A DNA stretch of 64,000 bases from Dirofilaria immitis (GCA_024305405.1 JAKNDB010000068.1:10525501-10589500); one strand, 5' to 3'; positions 26,801 through 40,400 are shown, numbered from the stretch's first letter. The notes: generated by a model not told the origin, from the sequence alone. Translations and numbers: made by a program.

Positions 26801-28425
26801 TTATTCAAAATGCTTTTGTAAGCATTTGCTTTATGCCAGTATCATCTTGGTTTGCTTAAAATAATACTTAACTTTTGGCTACACTTTTTTTGCAATATCG
26901 TGAAATAGCAGATTTATCCTCTATCTCGCTGCATTTGATTCGATATAAATCGTAGCATGCCATAAAACATGCCATACGAGAATATAATTTAGAAAACAAT
27001 TTGCAAAGTGATTTACATTGCGCCAACGCGCATAACTCCCTAATTCATAAATTAGAACTTAGATGTGTGATGTGGCGTGTTAGAAAATTCTTCATAAAAA
27101 CAAAAATAAAATTATTAGATCAAGTAAAAAAATAACAGAAGATTACAATAACCTGCAAGTTGCATTTGATAAGTCTAGTTTAATTAATTAATTGCCACAC
27201 TAACTGCATCAGCTGCTATTTAATTAGTTCTCCTTGCAATAAGGAATGCGACTTTCAAATTTCACGCTTGATTGATGTATCAAGTGTATTTTGAGTGAAA
27301 ATGGTAGAAATAAGATAAGTTTATTGTAATGTATAATAACGATACAGTATCTCACGTCGTATTCGCTGAAACCATTTCTTCTCAGATATTAGATTGCGAA
27401 AATATCGCCCATGTTCGCCTAGATATCTGTATATATATCTGTCGTCATAACGATTACCTGTACAAAAACTTTAGTTTTCTTTTCTAATAACAGTGCATTA
27501 TCTTTTTTAATTACAATTCTATTACACTGATATTCACAAACTAGGTCTATATATATATTTGTCGTCATAACGATTACATAAACTAGTTATGCCTAAGTTA
27601 TTCCACATGACTAAATAAAATTATTTTTAAAAGAATTTGTTTTTGTTAGTAAAATCACTTGATGATTAGTAGTAGTAGTATATCTATTTCCGTTTAAAAT
27701 AAATGATGCAGATGCTTTTATAACAATTAATTCATTGTTATCGCATAAAGTTTTTTTATATCAAAATATGCTTGATCCGCATTACATTACTTTTCTTTCT
27801 CATATGTGAAGCAAAAATTATGGCAATCTCTCTCGTAGTAAATTTAAATTTCTTTTCCTTGGAATTGCTAATTTCTCTTAACTTCTCCACTTTATAAAAT
27901 GCAAACAATTTTAGAATTCTTCAAGATTATAAAATTGAAGCCATTTACTGTGCCAAATTTAGTAGTGGATGCATATTTCTACACTATCCGACTCTCAGAT
28001 AATTTGAAATTTCAATATCGACTGAGAGCTCCTATGAAAGAATAAGACTGCTAAGCAAATCTTCATCGCTTGATGAAATAAACTATGCCTTTTAGATCAT
28101 TCGATAATTCAAGACTTGAGTACCGAGATCAAATCCTTTCATTGGCTTTCGAAAACTATCTGGGTTTCCCACTCATATTTCCGCTCAGTCTAAGCTTTTC
28201 GCTGTGAGCTTAATAACAAAAGGTGAAAATCGAATTTCAAAAAATTACAAAGATTAATGAGTGAGATTTGTATGCATAAGAATTGCGCAGTGTGAGAATT
28301 CGTGGCAAGCCATAGCTCTCTTTCAGCAAAATTTTTTGCCAAATAAGAACGGCAGATTTATTTGTATCTGCAATTTTTTGAATAATAAACGAATATTTAA
28401 CAATAACAAATACTTCACTTATAAT
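23880..28425. other. Long intergenic region, AT-rich
   Basis: No supported coding exon. It contains a possible signal-peptide exon at about 24230-24325 (minus, see the Cys-rich gene), diverged 45-bp similar segments at about 25460-25506 and 26478-26522, and a 28-bp repeated motif at 27430 and 27550. A 40-codon ATG frame lies at 28085-28207 (+, MPFRSFDNSRLEYRDQ), just past the rps-3 3' end, and may be chance. Confidence 0.5.
27430..27577. repeat. Pair of 28-bp direct repeats, 120 bp apart
   Basis: TATATATAT(C/T)T followed by GTCGTCATAACGATTAC occurs at 27430-27457 and 27550-27577 with a single mismatch. The non-repetitive 17-bp half makes simple-sequence chance unlikely. Function unknown. Confidence 0.85.
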
Positions 28426-30398
28426 TTAATAAGGAGGTATTTGTGGCATTTGACCAGGCATCGGTTGCAATAAGTCCTTTTTCTCTTGTTTATGTTCTGA
28501 TTCTGGATGCAGTGGATTTGGCGCATCATTTGGTTCTTGGATATGGATTTGATCAGGCAATGCAATACGAGGGCCCATATTTCCTTTGGGATCATGTGGC
28601 AGCATTATTTTCACCTTGATACCCAAAACACCTAAAATAAATAAATTACGTCACATCAAGCTATTTTTATATAATGTGATTGTATCGGTAAAATTTTATT
28701 TTGGAAGTAATGAAATTCACAGCAAAAGAAATTTTTAGAGAGAAATTAAAAATATTACTACCAGGAATTGCAAACCTTGACGAAGTTGAACGTGACGTAC
28801 TGCCTGTTGAATATATTCGTTTACTGGCTGACCAGAATGGATCATTAACCCATCAACAAATTTCATCGATTTCGCTCGCTGACCGCGCAATTTTCCTGAC
28901 ACAATTACCTAGGAAAGAAAATAATGATTTATAAATACTCTATTAAAAATCTTTATTCCTAATGTATTAATTTCAACACTGGCTCTTGACATTACCAAAA
29001 CCAAGATTATTTTTTTCAGAAGTCAATTAATTTTTTTGTTTGGAATAAAACTGGAGGAGAGCTCAGACAATTATGTGGAATCACTGCACCTCTCCAAGAG
29101 AGATGCTAACATAAGAGGTGTCAGTAAGTAACAAACATCATAGCTCTCTGACGAGTACGTTTCTATTTCCCTGCTTATCCGGAAATTGAACCAACAGCTT
29201 AATTTCGTAGTGCAAAGTCTATACAATTGTACCATTCAATTATCAAGAAATTTCTAAACTTTGCAAACTATTGGATAATCTCTTCATTTCTGAAAGGAAA
29301 GCGCATTATTTTATAAAATGAAACAAAAATTTATGGATATAATCCAGCTTGAATATTCTAATTTTCTTTTTGACAAAGATAAAATCCGACTTACTTCACA
29401 TCCTTGTGCATTGGATTCCATGATGAAACGCAGAACGCCGTAACAAGCTCGACGAACAGCTAAGCCACCAACTAACTTGTAACGTAATGACTCACATTGA
29501 GCTACAGCGCAGAGACCGCGATTTGTAACTTTTTCTGCATAAAGCTAAAAATGCTAATATCAGTTGCAACAATATCAAATCAAAGCTTGCGCTCCATAGA
29601 GCATGCAGAACCAAATACAAAAGAATAAATGTTCAATTGTTCAACATCATTATATCCCACTTCTCAATAACTTTCTCTTTTTATTTCAATCAGTTTTCAC
29701 AAACAAATTACATGATTTACACGAGAGAAGAAAGAAATATATTTACGCTACCGAATTCAATTTTATGATATCACATACAGAAAGAAATAAAGAAATAAGA
29801 CCAAATTCAGGAAATATGAAAGAATCGTAATCTTATAATAATTATCCAAAAATAGAGCATCAAACGGTTCTAGTGACAAGTGATGGCAACAAACCTCAAC
29901 TGTACCATCTGCAAATCCAAATCGTTTCTGCACAACCGATGTCAATTCACGAATCCGCCGTCCACGTTCACCTAATACACTTTGTGTACGAGTTGCCAAA
30001 ATGATTATCTGCATGAAAAAACACACATGTATAAAAGCTAAAAAAATTAATAAAATCAAAATTTGATTCAGAGTAGTGCAAAATTTTCTTCCAAAAAATA
30101 ATGAAATTAGACTTTGAATAGTAAATTATATCCCAACAGAACTTACTAAATTCACTATCCATAAAATTCCTCGTTATTTTTACTTTTTTTTGGAATAAGA
30201 CAAGCTTCGAAAACAGATTATTATATAAATCCAATGAACAATGTTAACCTCAGCACGTGCCGGTGTTCGTCGAACTTCAACTCCTGAATAACCATCTTCA
30301 GCAAGTTCCTTCATAAGGAAATTATTCAGTTCAGCTTTAAAAATACCATCCTGTACTGCCTTACGTTTCTTTGACATTTGTTGAGTTGTGATCATCAT
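28426..30398 (-). CDS. rps-3: 40S ribosomal protein S3
   Basis: Five exons, all in phase: 30249-30398, 29895-30008, 29395-29544, 28776-28908, 28426-28631, totalling 250 codons plus TAA, the normal family length. The protein begins [18 protein letters not shown] (a second ATG three bases in could also serve). It continues [20 protein letters not shown], then the KH-type segment [17 protein letters not shown], then [36 protein letters not shown] and [14 protein letters not shown]. The C-terminal tail is variable and ends MPQIPPY. uS3 sits at the mRNA entry channel of the small subunit and also has DNA-repair activity in some animals. Unlike the longer genes here, its reading frame is intact. 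The plus-strand frame over 28701-28934 is only the antisense of exon 4. Intron 3 carries a snoRNA-like element. Confidence 0.98.
29056..29149 (-). ncRNA. Candidate box C/D snoRNA in rps-3 intron 3
   Basis: On the rps-3 sense strand a 94-nt segment has a 6-bp terminal stem (AGAGAGC at 29143-29149 with GCTCTCC at 29056-29062), a box C-like ATGATGT (29135-29141), a D'-like CTGA (29121-29124) and a box D CTGA (29063-29066) right against the closing stem. An internal 7-bp hairpin pairs CACCTCT (29114-29120) with AGAGGTG (29087-29093). Ribosomal-protein introns are classic snoRNA hosts. The 14 nt before box D (TTCCACATAATTGT) would be the guide. The box C deviates at its last base and I could not match the guide to rRNA from memory. 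Confidence 0.45.
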
Positions 30399-33300
30399 TG
30401 GCTTTTTTAAAAAATTACAATACCTAATTTCAACTTGCAAAGTTACCTGAAATATATTAAAATTATTATTCGTAAAAATAGTTGATATGCAACTCGAAAA
30501 GTCTGATTTCCAATCCGCAGAATCCGATTATTCCCAACAGATATAATAGACTGATCGAAATGGTGTTCCGGTCGCGGTTACTATGATCCATCCAGCATTC
30601 CACTTAGGCAAAACAAAAATATTCTATTTCGGAATAAATATGGAAACATCTTACATATGTTGCATATCAAAAACCATAAATCAAAGTTTAGATAACTCCG
30701 AAAATAAGTGCTACAAAACATTATCCGGTCTCTTCATTATATGCAATAGAAGAGTGTATAATGAGTAACTAATAGTTCTAGTCAGCATGAAGAATCACAC
30801 GGAATGTAACAGATATAACAAAAATAAGTGAAGAACTCCGAAAGAAAAAATGTAAAATAAGATAAACTGTCAATACAAGAATACAAGCGACTATTACTTA
30901 ATAACGATAAAAACGCTTCAGTCGAATATCAACACGCTAAACCTGCAATAAATGCAATAAACAAATGCTTCTTAAACTCAACAGCAACCCCGCCAAATAA
31001 ATCCCACCTGCAACAGTCAAATCGCGTAACAGCCACTAAAACCATTGTTCACTCATTCTGAGGCGATCTTATCCCACGAATTTCTCTACGAGAAATCTAA
31101 ATGCGACCTACGGCCTGTTAAATATTCTCCATGCCTTGAATACAATTTTCATCATTTATATTATAAATTTCTTGTTTACTGCTGCAATGCCTATCCTCCC
31201 CTAATAAGGCAAATGTGTAGGGATTTTTGAGTTTCCACAGATTGTCTGCGGTCTCTTTAGTTATAATGCTGCGTTTTTCCCCATGTATGTTTAACGCCAG
31301 ACATGACAGGGATTATGAGTTGTAAATAAGTCCCGATATTCTCGAGTTTCTTATTGAAGTTTTTGAAGTTCGGTGGAATTGAGATTCAAGGATGGAAGTG
31401 AGCGAATTCGGACATATAAGTGAAGTGTTGAAGTCGAAGAAAAATATTTTCATATTCGATGCCGAGATTTCAAGTTAACAAAGTCCCTTAATTTACCATG
31501 AACTTTTATACCTGTAGTTATTGTGAAAATAAGTTATGTGAGACATGTCTTTAGGTGTTTTTGCTAGTACCTATAATGTGTGCTTTCCTCCGATTTTTAC
31601 TTTAAACATATGATGCATCGTCTTTTGGTTGTTGTAGTCAGTTATAAATGATTGGTCTTCGCTGCATTTAATCGTTCGATATTCTCAACTTTTGAAATAT
31701 AGGAGTACACTTGAAGTTTTACTTTTAACTTCAGTTTCCTAAAGTTTCTGTTTTTTTTTTAAACTGTAAATGATAATTGGAAACACCTGGAAGAATATGA
31801 TAAATTGGTAATCAAAATCTCAAATATTGGATGAAATTTTAAAAATGAGTGGTTAATTTTTTTGAGGGTCAAAACTTTACCAGGAAATACTACTATTCTT
31901 AGCTTTGCGTAATTTCACTTCACTTTCAAAATTGTGATTCCTATTGTAAAAATCGAATTGTTTTATAGAGTAATATTTATGAAATAATCAATTTTTTTGT
32001 ATGATAGAAATATCTTGACTTAACCAAGTTATTGACATTTATGCTGTAATTGACATATTGTAAATTGTGCTGTGCTATATTACAGGGAAAAAAAGACTTC
32101 GTTGGCATTGTAAATTAAATTATGCTAAAGTTGACCATTTAATAAATAAGCTTTCATCATATAAAGAGTTAAGATCAACCAGAACGGTCAGCGTAAAACG
32201 AAACAGTTGGAACGATCATAACCAGAGTGAACAGAAATTCTTATTGGGTGAAAAATCTTCAAGAATGGAGATTAATACATGTAATGTAATTATAACGAAT
32301 AGTAAGTGTGAAAACAGAATGATCAAATGATCAGTTCTCAGAGAAACTCTCCAAGAATTGAAGGATTAGTCTTTCTTTTTGGAATAATAACGAAGAAAAC
32401 CTATTAATTAACTCCATCTTGATATTTTCTTGTAATGTCTACGATGAATAAATCCCTATCGGTCGATCAATCTTTATCATATCTGTTGATTTGTGCCAAA
32501 TAAGCATCATATGTTATTATAATGATAGAAATTCGACCAATTTTTGCTCCTTCGTTTCAGTCAAATCTCCACAGATTAAGTTAGCCTACCAGGTTAGTTT
32601 ACTCAATTGTCAAGACTGTTTTCCAAAATTGGTCAAGTTTAAGTTTTCGATACCAGGTTAATACTTAGAGAATTTCGTTTTGAGGAAAAGTATTTGATTT
32701 AAAAAAATTACTATTTTAAGATGGGTTTGTTCGTTCTGTAGCCTGTGGAATTGATAGAGATATTTCAATTTATAGTAATGCTAGAATGAAATCAGATCGA
32801 ATATTTCCCACAACCGGAGAAAAAAAAGTTATAATATACTGATTGCTGTGCATAACGTTATAGCGCTTCAACAATAGATTTTGCAATTTTTCGAAAGCTA
32901 TTTGATTATCTTTTCTGACACAAATTCACCGAATATTCTTAATCATAGGTTTGAAAGGAATTTTTTTTTGTTAAATTGTCAATCATACAGTAATACTATC
33001 AACTATCTTTCACTAATTTAAGTTTTAACAGTTCTTAATAGCCTAAATTAGCGAATTTTCACTAAATATTACAACATTGTTTAATCTATTGGTAGCTGAA
33101 TACTGAAAATACTTCTTTTAGCTTACTTTTAATCGTATCAATATGTCGATGAAGTTATATGCTTCTCTCCTATTCAAAGGGACATTATAATTGTCTGCTT
33201 GACATCAGTTTTAGATTGAGGCCTTCTCATGCTACACCGTCAAATGCCTAAATAAACGATCTTCCCTAATTAATAATACGGAAAGTTAGGTATTACAAGA

Positions 33301-34090
33301 AACAATTGTTGTAACTAATTTTTGTATTGTCCCATTAGATCAATTACCTAAATTGAAATGGATTTTATTTTAGCATTATTCAAAATAATTTTATTTATTT
33401 TTTAAATTATCAATTACATCTCTGTATAGGTAGGAGTGAATAAAATTTTATCAGAATTAATTGTCATTTAATAGTTTTTATTGAAAACGAGTTTCATTAT
33501 GCTGTTATCACCTCAGGCTGCTGATAGGTTAGAAACATGCTATATAGATGACAAATTACGCAAATTGAAAAATCCATCTGATCATGCACCAGTTGTATGT
33601 GTTATGGGATAAGGGGGTTCTTTAAAGAAAGAGTATAATGGTTATATAATATCATACCAAAAGCCGTAATGGTCCTCCATATAAAATACTTTATGTAATA
33701 AGGGTAGGGGATAGTTGAAGCAAAGTTTATGAAGTCAATTCTGTAAAGCAGATATTCATTAGGAAAATCATTAGGATTTTTTTTTATATACATGATTATA
33801 GCAGTGAGCGCCATGCAAATAATATTTTTGATATTCAGGTTGGCGAGTTTAGTATCGGGTAATTAATGATTACTCCAATTAGACGTGCTATAATACAATC
33901 GAAATCTAAGAGCAGGATAATCATTAATTACCGCATCTAAACTTTGCAATCTTATAATTTGGAATTCAGCGATTCAAACTCGCGAAGTTTAAATTATAAT
34001 GTGTCTTCTTTTCATCTCTAGCAATTGAAACACCGAAGAAAGGCCTAGCGCATCTTATAATTTAAGTAGTAATTTAATCAATAGCAAGAC
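30399..34090. other. Upstream flank of rps-3 and gene-poor region
   Basis: The rps-3 promoter region is followed by AT-rich sequence. A plus-strand frame at 32085-32330, preceded by TATTACAG, reads 80 codons of ordinary-looking protein (KLNYAKVDHLINKL, KRNSWNDHNQSEQKF) without a clear partner exon. Its identity is unknown. A decayed exon copy at 31550-31860 is listed separately. Confidence 0.35.
31550..31860 (-). pseudogene. Decayed copy of the exon at 37283-37434
   Basis: The minus strand reads VYSYISKVENIERLNAAKTNHL then a stop and, in a shifted frame, YNNQKTMHHM. This parallels MYSHISKAKNAEQLNAAEVNHL and YDNRKLMGCT in the 37.3-kb exon. Nucleotide similarity (by eye roughly three-quarters identical over the exon core) continues past the exon into its upstream flank to about 31860. 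A stop and frame change make this copy non-coding. Confidence 0.6.
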
Positions 34091-34940
34091 TCATTGATTC
34101 CACCAGCAACATTTTAGTAACATGAAGCAAATATGAAAAGTGAATGCGAATAAAGATGATCTGTACAGCACTGTGTCGACGTAATCAGCCGATTGTCGAT
34201 CCTCATATTCTACGTGTCCATATAATTTTACCACCCAATAAAATCCTGAAATTTGAATTAAATTTAAAAAGACTCATCAACCTTCAATCTTAAAAAATTT
34301 CTTGTTTAATTTATTTATACTGATAATAAATATATTGCGGATTTATTATACTCTAACTTTATGCGTTCTAAAAATTGGTATAAATTTTAACAATAATATT
34401 TGAAATATCAAGTAAGATCGAAAATATAAATGATGTTTAAATGGTTGAAAAGCATAAAATATGAATTATGGAATATTTAAAATGAATCAAAGCTCTTATA
34501 TTAAATTTTCGAACCATCCATCTAAATGCGTAATTTCAAATAAACAGTAAAGTAAATAATTTTTGAAAGTTTAGACATTACTCACCAATTATTCCAACAA
34601 GCAGAACGATAAGAGCGATCAGTAAATAAACTATGCAACCTACAAAACGAATAATATAACAGCACCATTTGTCGTGTCCGATTTTGGTTGTTGAATAAGT
34701 AAAAAGAAAATTACACTTAGTAGGAGTTGTACCAATCCTGAAATAATTCTTCAATAAATTAAAATTATTTATGAAGAATTTAAATAATTGACGAGGGAAA
34801 TTAGTTGAGTTATATTCTGTATTATCTGTATGGGAAGGCGTTTGAGATAATATCTCATATATGTAAAGGGATGCTATTTGATTCCATTTTTTATTTGCTA
34901 GCGAAAAGGTCATAGTTATTCCAAGTACTCTTGTTGCCAA
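34091..34940 (-). CDS. Small multipass membrane protein, possibly TMEM272-like (3' part)
   Basis: Two exons join well: 34586-34737 and 34091-34245 (TTTCAG/GTGAGT sites, split glycine codon). The sequence runs DKWCCYIIRFVGCIVYLLIA into a hydrophobic LIVLLVGIIG, then FYWVVKLYGHVEYEDRQSA, then YVDTVLYRSSLFAFTFHICF and a C-terminal MLLKCCWWNQ*. This gives two membrane spans separated by a short polar loop. The layout (hydrophobic span, W-V-Y turn, TLY-x-FAF span near the C-terminus) is reminiscent of TMEM272-like proteins, but that is a guess. The frame is open upstream to 34940 (SHTDNTEYNSTNFPRQ, polar), so the first listed exon may be longer. Whether the exons at 35.97-37.43 kb belong to the same gene is unresolved because splice phases do not connect directly. 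Confidence 0.5.
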
Positions 34941-35967
34941 CAGTATTGTTTAAAATTTGATCGTTTAGACATTCTCGGTTTGATCAAATAATCTGAGCAG
35001 ATGTTTTTTCCACCGAAAAAGATTTTAATTATCCGAAATTTTATGAATGAACTTTGAACATATAGTTATGAAATTTTGCGAGATTACCTTAATATTTGAG
35101 TTGTCGTTATTTTTAAAAAATGAAACGTAGGAATTATTATTTTTCATATATATATCAATTGTATTTGTAAAAATGAGAACAAATGTTTGTATATGTTTGC
35201 AAAAATTTAAAACATTCATTTTAAGCTTCACTTAGCATAAATTGAAACGTGATCGGTTACGGTAGAAAAAATTTTTTGATGTAAAGTATGTAATGAAATA
35301 CAATTCATCATCGTTTCTTCCAATGAGCATGGATACAGAGTGACATTTATGGGGCACTTAAATAATTTTATAAGAAGCTCAGCAAATTTGATCCATATTT
35401 TATTTTGATCACTCTATTAGTTTCAGATAAGAGATCAAATTTTAACCCATATAATGAATTTTTTATAAAAATAAAAAATAGAATACGATATTCTTCATAT
35501 TAATCAAATGTGTAAACACATTTGTTATCAGTTTTACTACTTAAATAGCATTCAAAAACATCATTATTGTAGTTGTAATCATGATATGAAATAATGATGC
35601 TAAATGAAAGATTGTAATATTAATCTGGAATTAGCATTATGAATTCATAAGTAGAAATTCGAACAAAGAATCTCAAAATCATAATTGGAATATCTAATCA
35701 AGTCATTCCGGATTCAGTGATATTTATTTATATTGTTCATTTTTAACATTTTGCTTTTCTTTCATTATTTCCATTTCTATTATTTTTTCTTTATTAATTC
35801 TGATTGATATGAATCTTGGCAAATAAAAGCTTTAAATTACAATCCAAGAAACGAGATTTGAAAATTTCAGTTTGATAAAATGTGAAGAGATATATGCAAA
35901 TGATGTTTTTACATGAATGTTTTTTCGCTATAGTTATATCTTATATTACAAACAGATAATTTTACCT

Positions 35968-37434
35968 TTAAAAAACTTTAACATTTAATAAAAGAATGGT
36001 TTTAGAAAGCAAACCGTAAATAAATAGAACGGTTTTTATTGTATATGCACTTTGATGACGTGATTCATAGCCATAGATAGATAAATTACGAGAAAATGCA
36101 ACGTACGTTGCATATATGCCACAAATACAACTAATTGCCGCAATCACTAACTGTTTTTTATTCACTGAAAATGATTAAATGTAACTTTCATGTTTAAACA
36201 TTTCTTGAATCAATCATTACGAAAAGGATTTATTTAGTAGCCAAAAAAAGTGCGTAATATTCAAAATATAAGAATATTGATTGATTTCAAAATACTATTA
36301 TTCGTTTCAATGAAAATCCATCCAAATATTTAAAATTACTGAATAGGCAAAAAGAAAAAGCAATTAGTTAATAATTTATTTTCAATAATTACATTATTGA
36401 AAATAAATAACAACTGCAATAAAAACCGTTGCAAAACGTAAGAAAACTCACACATTCGATCAAAAAATACCACCAAATAAATGGCTATGCGATTTTCCAT
36501 TTCTATTTTCCTGAATATCTCCGGAGATTGATTATTACTGTCACCATTATGCTTCCTGTTTAATTTTAAGTTTGTTGAAGGATGGCATTCCAGGTCGTAT
36601 TCACCATCAGTAACAGAGAGTGACAATGGAGATTCATCGTCTCTATGAAGTGTTATGATCTGCAAGTGAGATGAAATGAAAAGAAGGCAAAAAGGCATCT
36701 CTAAGGAATATTTGATATGCGAAAATCGTAATTAGAATAGCTTCCTGATTGATTACAAGAGGTATAAAATCGATCACAAGAATGAAATTGAATCATTCAA
36801 AGATATCATCAGACTTTAATTCCGAGTAAGCAATGTTCGCTCCCACTTTTGAACATCACATTCCGCAGTAAATCTATCATCTTATGAATATAGAAACGGC
36901 AAGTCTTTACCGAGTTAAAATGATAAAGTTCAAATTCAATTTCAAAAAATAATTGTTTAGAAATGACTGCCTGAAAAGAATTTCTATGAAAATGCATTGT
37001 GATGAATAATATTGAAGTGCTCAATCATTCATTAGCCAATTATTAAATTTACTATTTCGTCTATGTTTGCGACCTCTGTTCGATACAGTAATCGATTGAT
37101 GCATCTAAATAGGCAATAAATTTTTGCATTTCTGTCATTGTTATGAAAGACATCAGGTTTTGTATCGAAAGTCTTCCATTTGTGCTGCCAATTTTCAAAT
37201 ATCTTCAAATATCCTTGTGATAGTTATAAACTTCAATTAGTTATTAATAAGCATTAATTAAGCTTACTGCAAATGACCTCTTCAATTTCTGGTGGTATTG
37301 TAATAATTGCTCTCCCAAATTCTTATTTCCGTCGGTACAACCCATCAATTTTCGATTGTCATAACATAAATGATTAACTTCTGCTGCATTCAACTGTTCG
37401 GCATTCTTAGCTTTTGAAATATGCGAATACATCT
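35968..37434 (-). CDS. Exon cluster of an unidentified membrane protein gene
   Basis: Minus-strand exons: 37283-37434 (TTTTAG then ATGTATTCG, KMYSHISKAKNAEQLNAAEV, GTAAGC donor); 36452-36659 (ITLHRDDESPLSLSVTDGEY, polar, ending NRIAIYLVVFFDRM, GTGAGT donor); and about 35990-36164 (NKKQLVIAAISCICGIYATY, a membrane span, then RHQSAYTIKTVLFIYGLLSK, a second hydrophobic span). The last two join in phase across a TTTTCAG acceptor. An open, protein-like stretch at about 37050-37190 is readable in two frames and could be a further exon. The cluster may be the 5' part of the gene ending at 34091 or a separate gene. I do not recognise a family. Confidence 0.45.
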
Positions 37435-40400
37435 AAAATTTTAGTTTTAATATTTCCCGACTAGTATTCTTTTTAAATTTAAATATAGATAGTAACTGAA
37501 AATATGTAAAGATAGTAACTGAAAATATATAAAAGAATATTATAAGAAGTCGGTGATCGAAAATTAAGTATTCAGCAAAATTTTAAAAGCAAATTATTAA
37601 TGGTTAAAATTCAGGGAAGCGAATAAAATATACTTTCTTATTATTTGTTTTATCACTTGTTCTTTTCATGTAAATTTCGATTCAAAGTTATATTCCTCAT
37701 TGTTCTTGTCGTGCTACTCGATATTTTTTTATTTTTAATGCATTAATTTTAACTTGCTCATTAAGTTTTTGCAAAATGATTGATATAAATTCATGTTTTT
37801 CATAATATTCACTGTTCTTTTTCAACTCATTGAAATATAAGAGAATTTAGAAGCGATTACATTTCGCTTCTTCTCAGTTTTGAATAGTTAAATTGTAGAT
37901 GGCATTATTAAAAAAGATAATTTAATAATATTCAGATTACTTCCACAAAATTAATATAACTTATTTTACATGCGATCGGATTATCTCGCAATTATTTCCT
38001 TAAAATTTCATTCCCATTAAGATTTTAAAGCTAAAACTTGAATATTTGGAGATTGGAATCTGTCATGCTTGCAAAAGTTGAGTAGCATGTGTAAAAAATT
38101 TGAACTGAAGGGATAAAAATTTCTCGAGAACATTTAATCTGTGGAAATTAATTCAATTAATTTCATAAAAAATGTAATTAACATATACATATACTAACAA
38201 TTCTTATTTCAAATTTGCACTATAATCTAATGGTACAATAGTAAGAATAAATTCCGCTTAGGTGGCGTTAAATGAAGCAAAGTGGATAGGTCAATCAAAA
38301 AAAGATAAAGATACGGAAGGAAACTTATACGAAACACAAAAAGAAGAAAATAGATTTTAGATTGATAAGATTTTTAGGACGCACAGCACCAACCAGTTTT
38401 AGTACCTCCAATTTCCTTTATCATTTGATTTTAGTACTTCCATTTCTTTCCTAAATGATACTTTCTCACAGATCTAACGATCATTTGAAGTAGATTAAGA
38501 GTTCTAAGTTTAAGAAATTTTCGGGACTGATTTGAAAGAAGACAAAACATTTTAGTTAAGAAGTTGAAGAATCAAAAAATATTTACATTTGTTTTTCACA
38601 AGATATTTATGGCTCACATGTTACATGTGAAATATTAACTTTTCATGAGACATCCATAGTTTTTATAAGGTTTAATTGCGCTTTTATATTAGGAAAATGT
38701 TACGTGTAACAGTGCACTGATTGATTACACGATTACAAATTTTTAGCTAATTCTTTTTCGAGATTAAGCTGAACGAGGTAAAAAAATTATGTGATGTGAA
38801 AAAGGTAAGGAATCAAAGAGTGGTATGTCAGTTAAACTTCTTATTCCACACTTTCTTATTTCGAGGTATTTGCGAACTAACAAAATTTTTATTTTTCTTA
38901 AATCTATTTCTAAAAAAATTATTATGAAGAAATTAAAAAATGTTAGGTTCAATATTCCTTAGATGATAGTTTTTATAAAAGTAATCAGTTGGAATATAAT
39001 TAGTAAACAGGTAATACAAATATTTTTATCGAATATTACAATATCAATTACTTTTAAAAGCTCCAAGATACGTCAAAATTTTAATTTTGCACTTATATTT
39101 TCTCTTCCACTTTTTGATTTATCAAAATGCTAAAATGCCTCAAAATTTTGTAATTATTATTTTTTTTCATTTTTACGATCAATGACTTCACTCTCATAAA
39201 TATATTTATTAATCTAAAACGTATCATTTTCTTAACTCCAAAATGTTTCCAATGGAATGTTAAAAAATATGAAGTCTTCCTTTCTTATTGAGTTCAAAAT
39301 TAATAATTGCTTCGTAAAACTAAAAGAAAAAGTTTCTTACATGTTGTTTTAAAGTTGTGATGTCTGTTCATATAATGATAGTTCATGTTATCATTTTCAT
39401 TTTATCATTCATAGAAATCCTCGTGTTTAATATACATAAGTAGGTCGCAAACTCACGTTTCAAAATAAGAACATGAAGTATCCATAAAATAAGTGTTGTT
39501 GACAGTAGAAGTGAAAATGGATTAGAAATACTGAATCCAAAAAAAAAATTAGGATCTTGAAAAGGGTGGTAAAGAATTGATAATTTCAAGAAATGAGTGC
39601 AAGAAGTGTATTAGTTGATTTTAAGATTATATCAAAAACATTTCAAAGTGTTTCTTTTTTCCTGACTAACAATTAATCAGCAAACATTTCTCGAAGAAGA
39701 CTATCTAAATTAATGGATATTCGTTTATGACAAAATCCATTTAACAAGAGTATTCTCAAAGTGAGAGAGTTCTATGGTAGTATTTACAAGTTATTAAGAT
39801 ATAGAAATGATTGATAAGACTTTAAAAACCAACAAAATAAATTGAGGATTATCAGTAGTGCGATAATAATTCAAAGTTCAAAGCTTTATTATTATAATTT
39901 TTCGTATTATGTTATAAAAGTTTTATTTGCTAAAGTGGAAATATCAATCTGTAAGTTGGAAAAAGCGCGTAACTAACTATTCATTCTTTTGAATTTTCTA
40001 AGGCAGCTATTCAGCATTTTCCTGCAATCAACTTGCATCTCTGCAGATGAACTAAAATATTTCACAGTAACAATAAAAATGATAGATTTTAGGCAAGCAG
40101 AAAAGTTTAAAACATAACAAGTTTATAGAAGAAAAAATAAGAAAAAGAAGGGATATAAATAAATGCATAAAATGTTGAAAATATAATTGAGATTAATGGT
40201 AAATCGATTGGAACATAAATTCACTGATAAGGATGCGAAAATCTTCAATAAATTTCTAAATTCAAAAAAAAAAAAAAAAAACGAAAAATGATGCTGCCAT
40301 GAGCTTCGATTTATCATCACTTACATCATCATCATTGCATTAGCTCAGTGATACTTTCCTGTATTTTTCTAACAATCTCTTGTAAGAAGAAGAAATACTT

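Noticed and set aside
28701..28934. Plus-strand 77-codon frame ([18 protein letters not shown])
   Set aside because: It is the exact antisense of rps-3 exon 4, whose minus translation is [17 protein letters not shown].
29545..29894. Second snoRNA in rps-3 intron 2
   Set aside because: An ATGATGT and a downstream CTGA are present about 90 nt apart, but there is no convincing closing stem or internal boxes.
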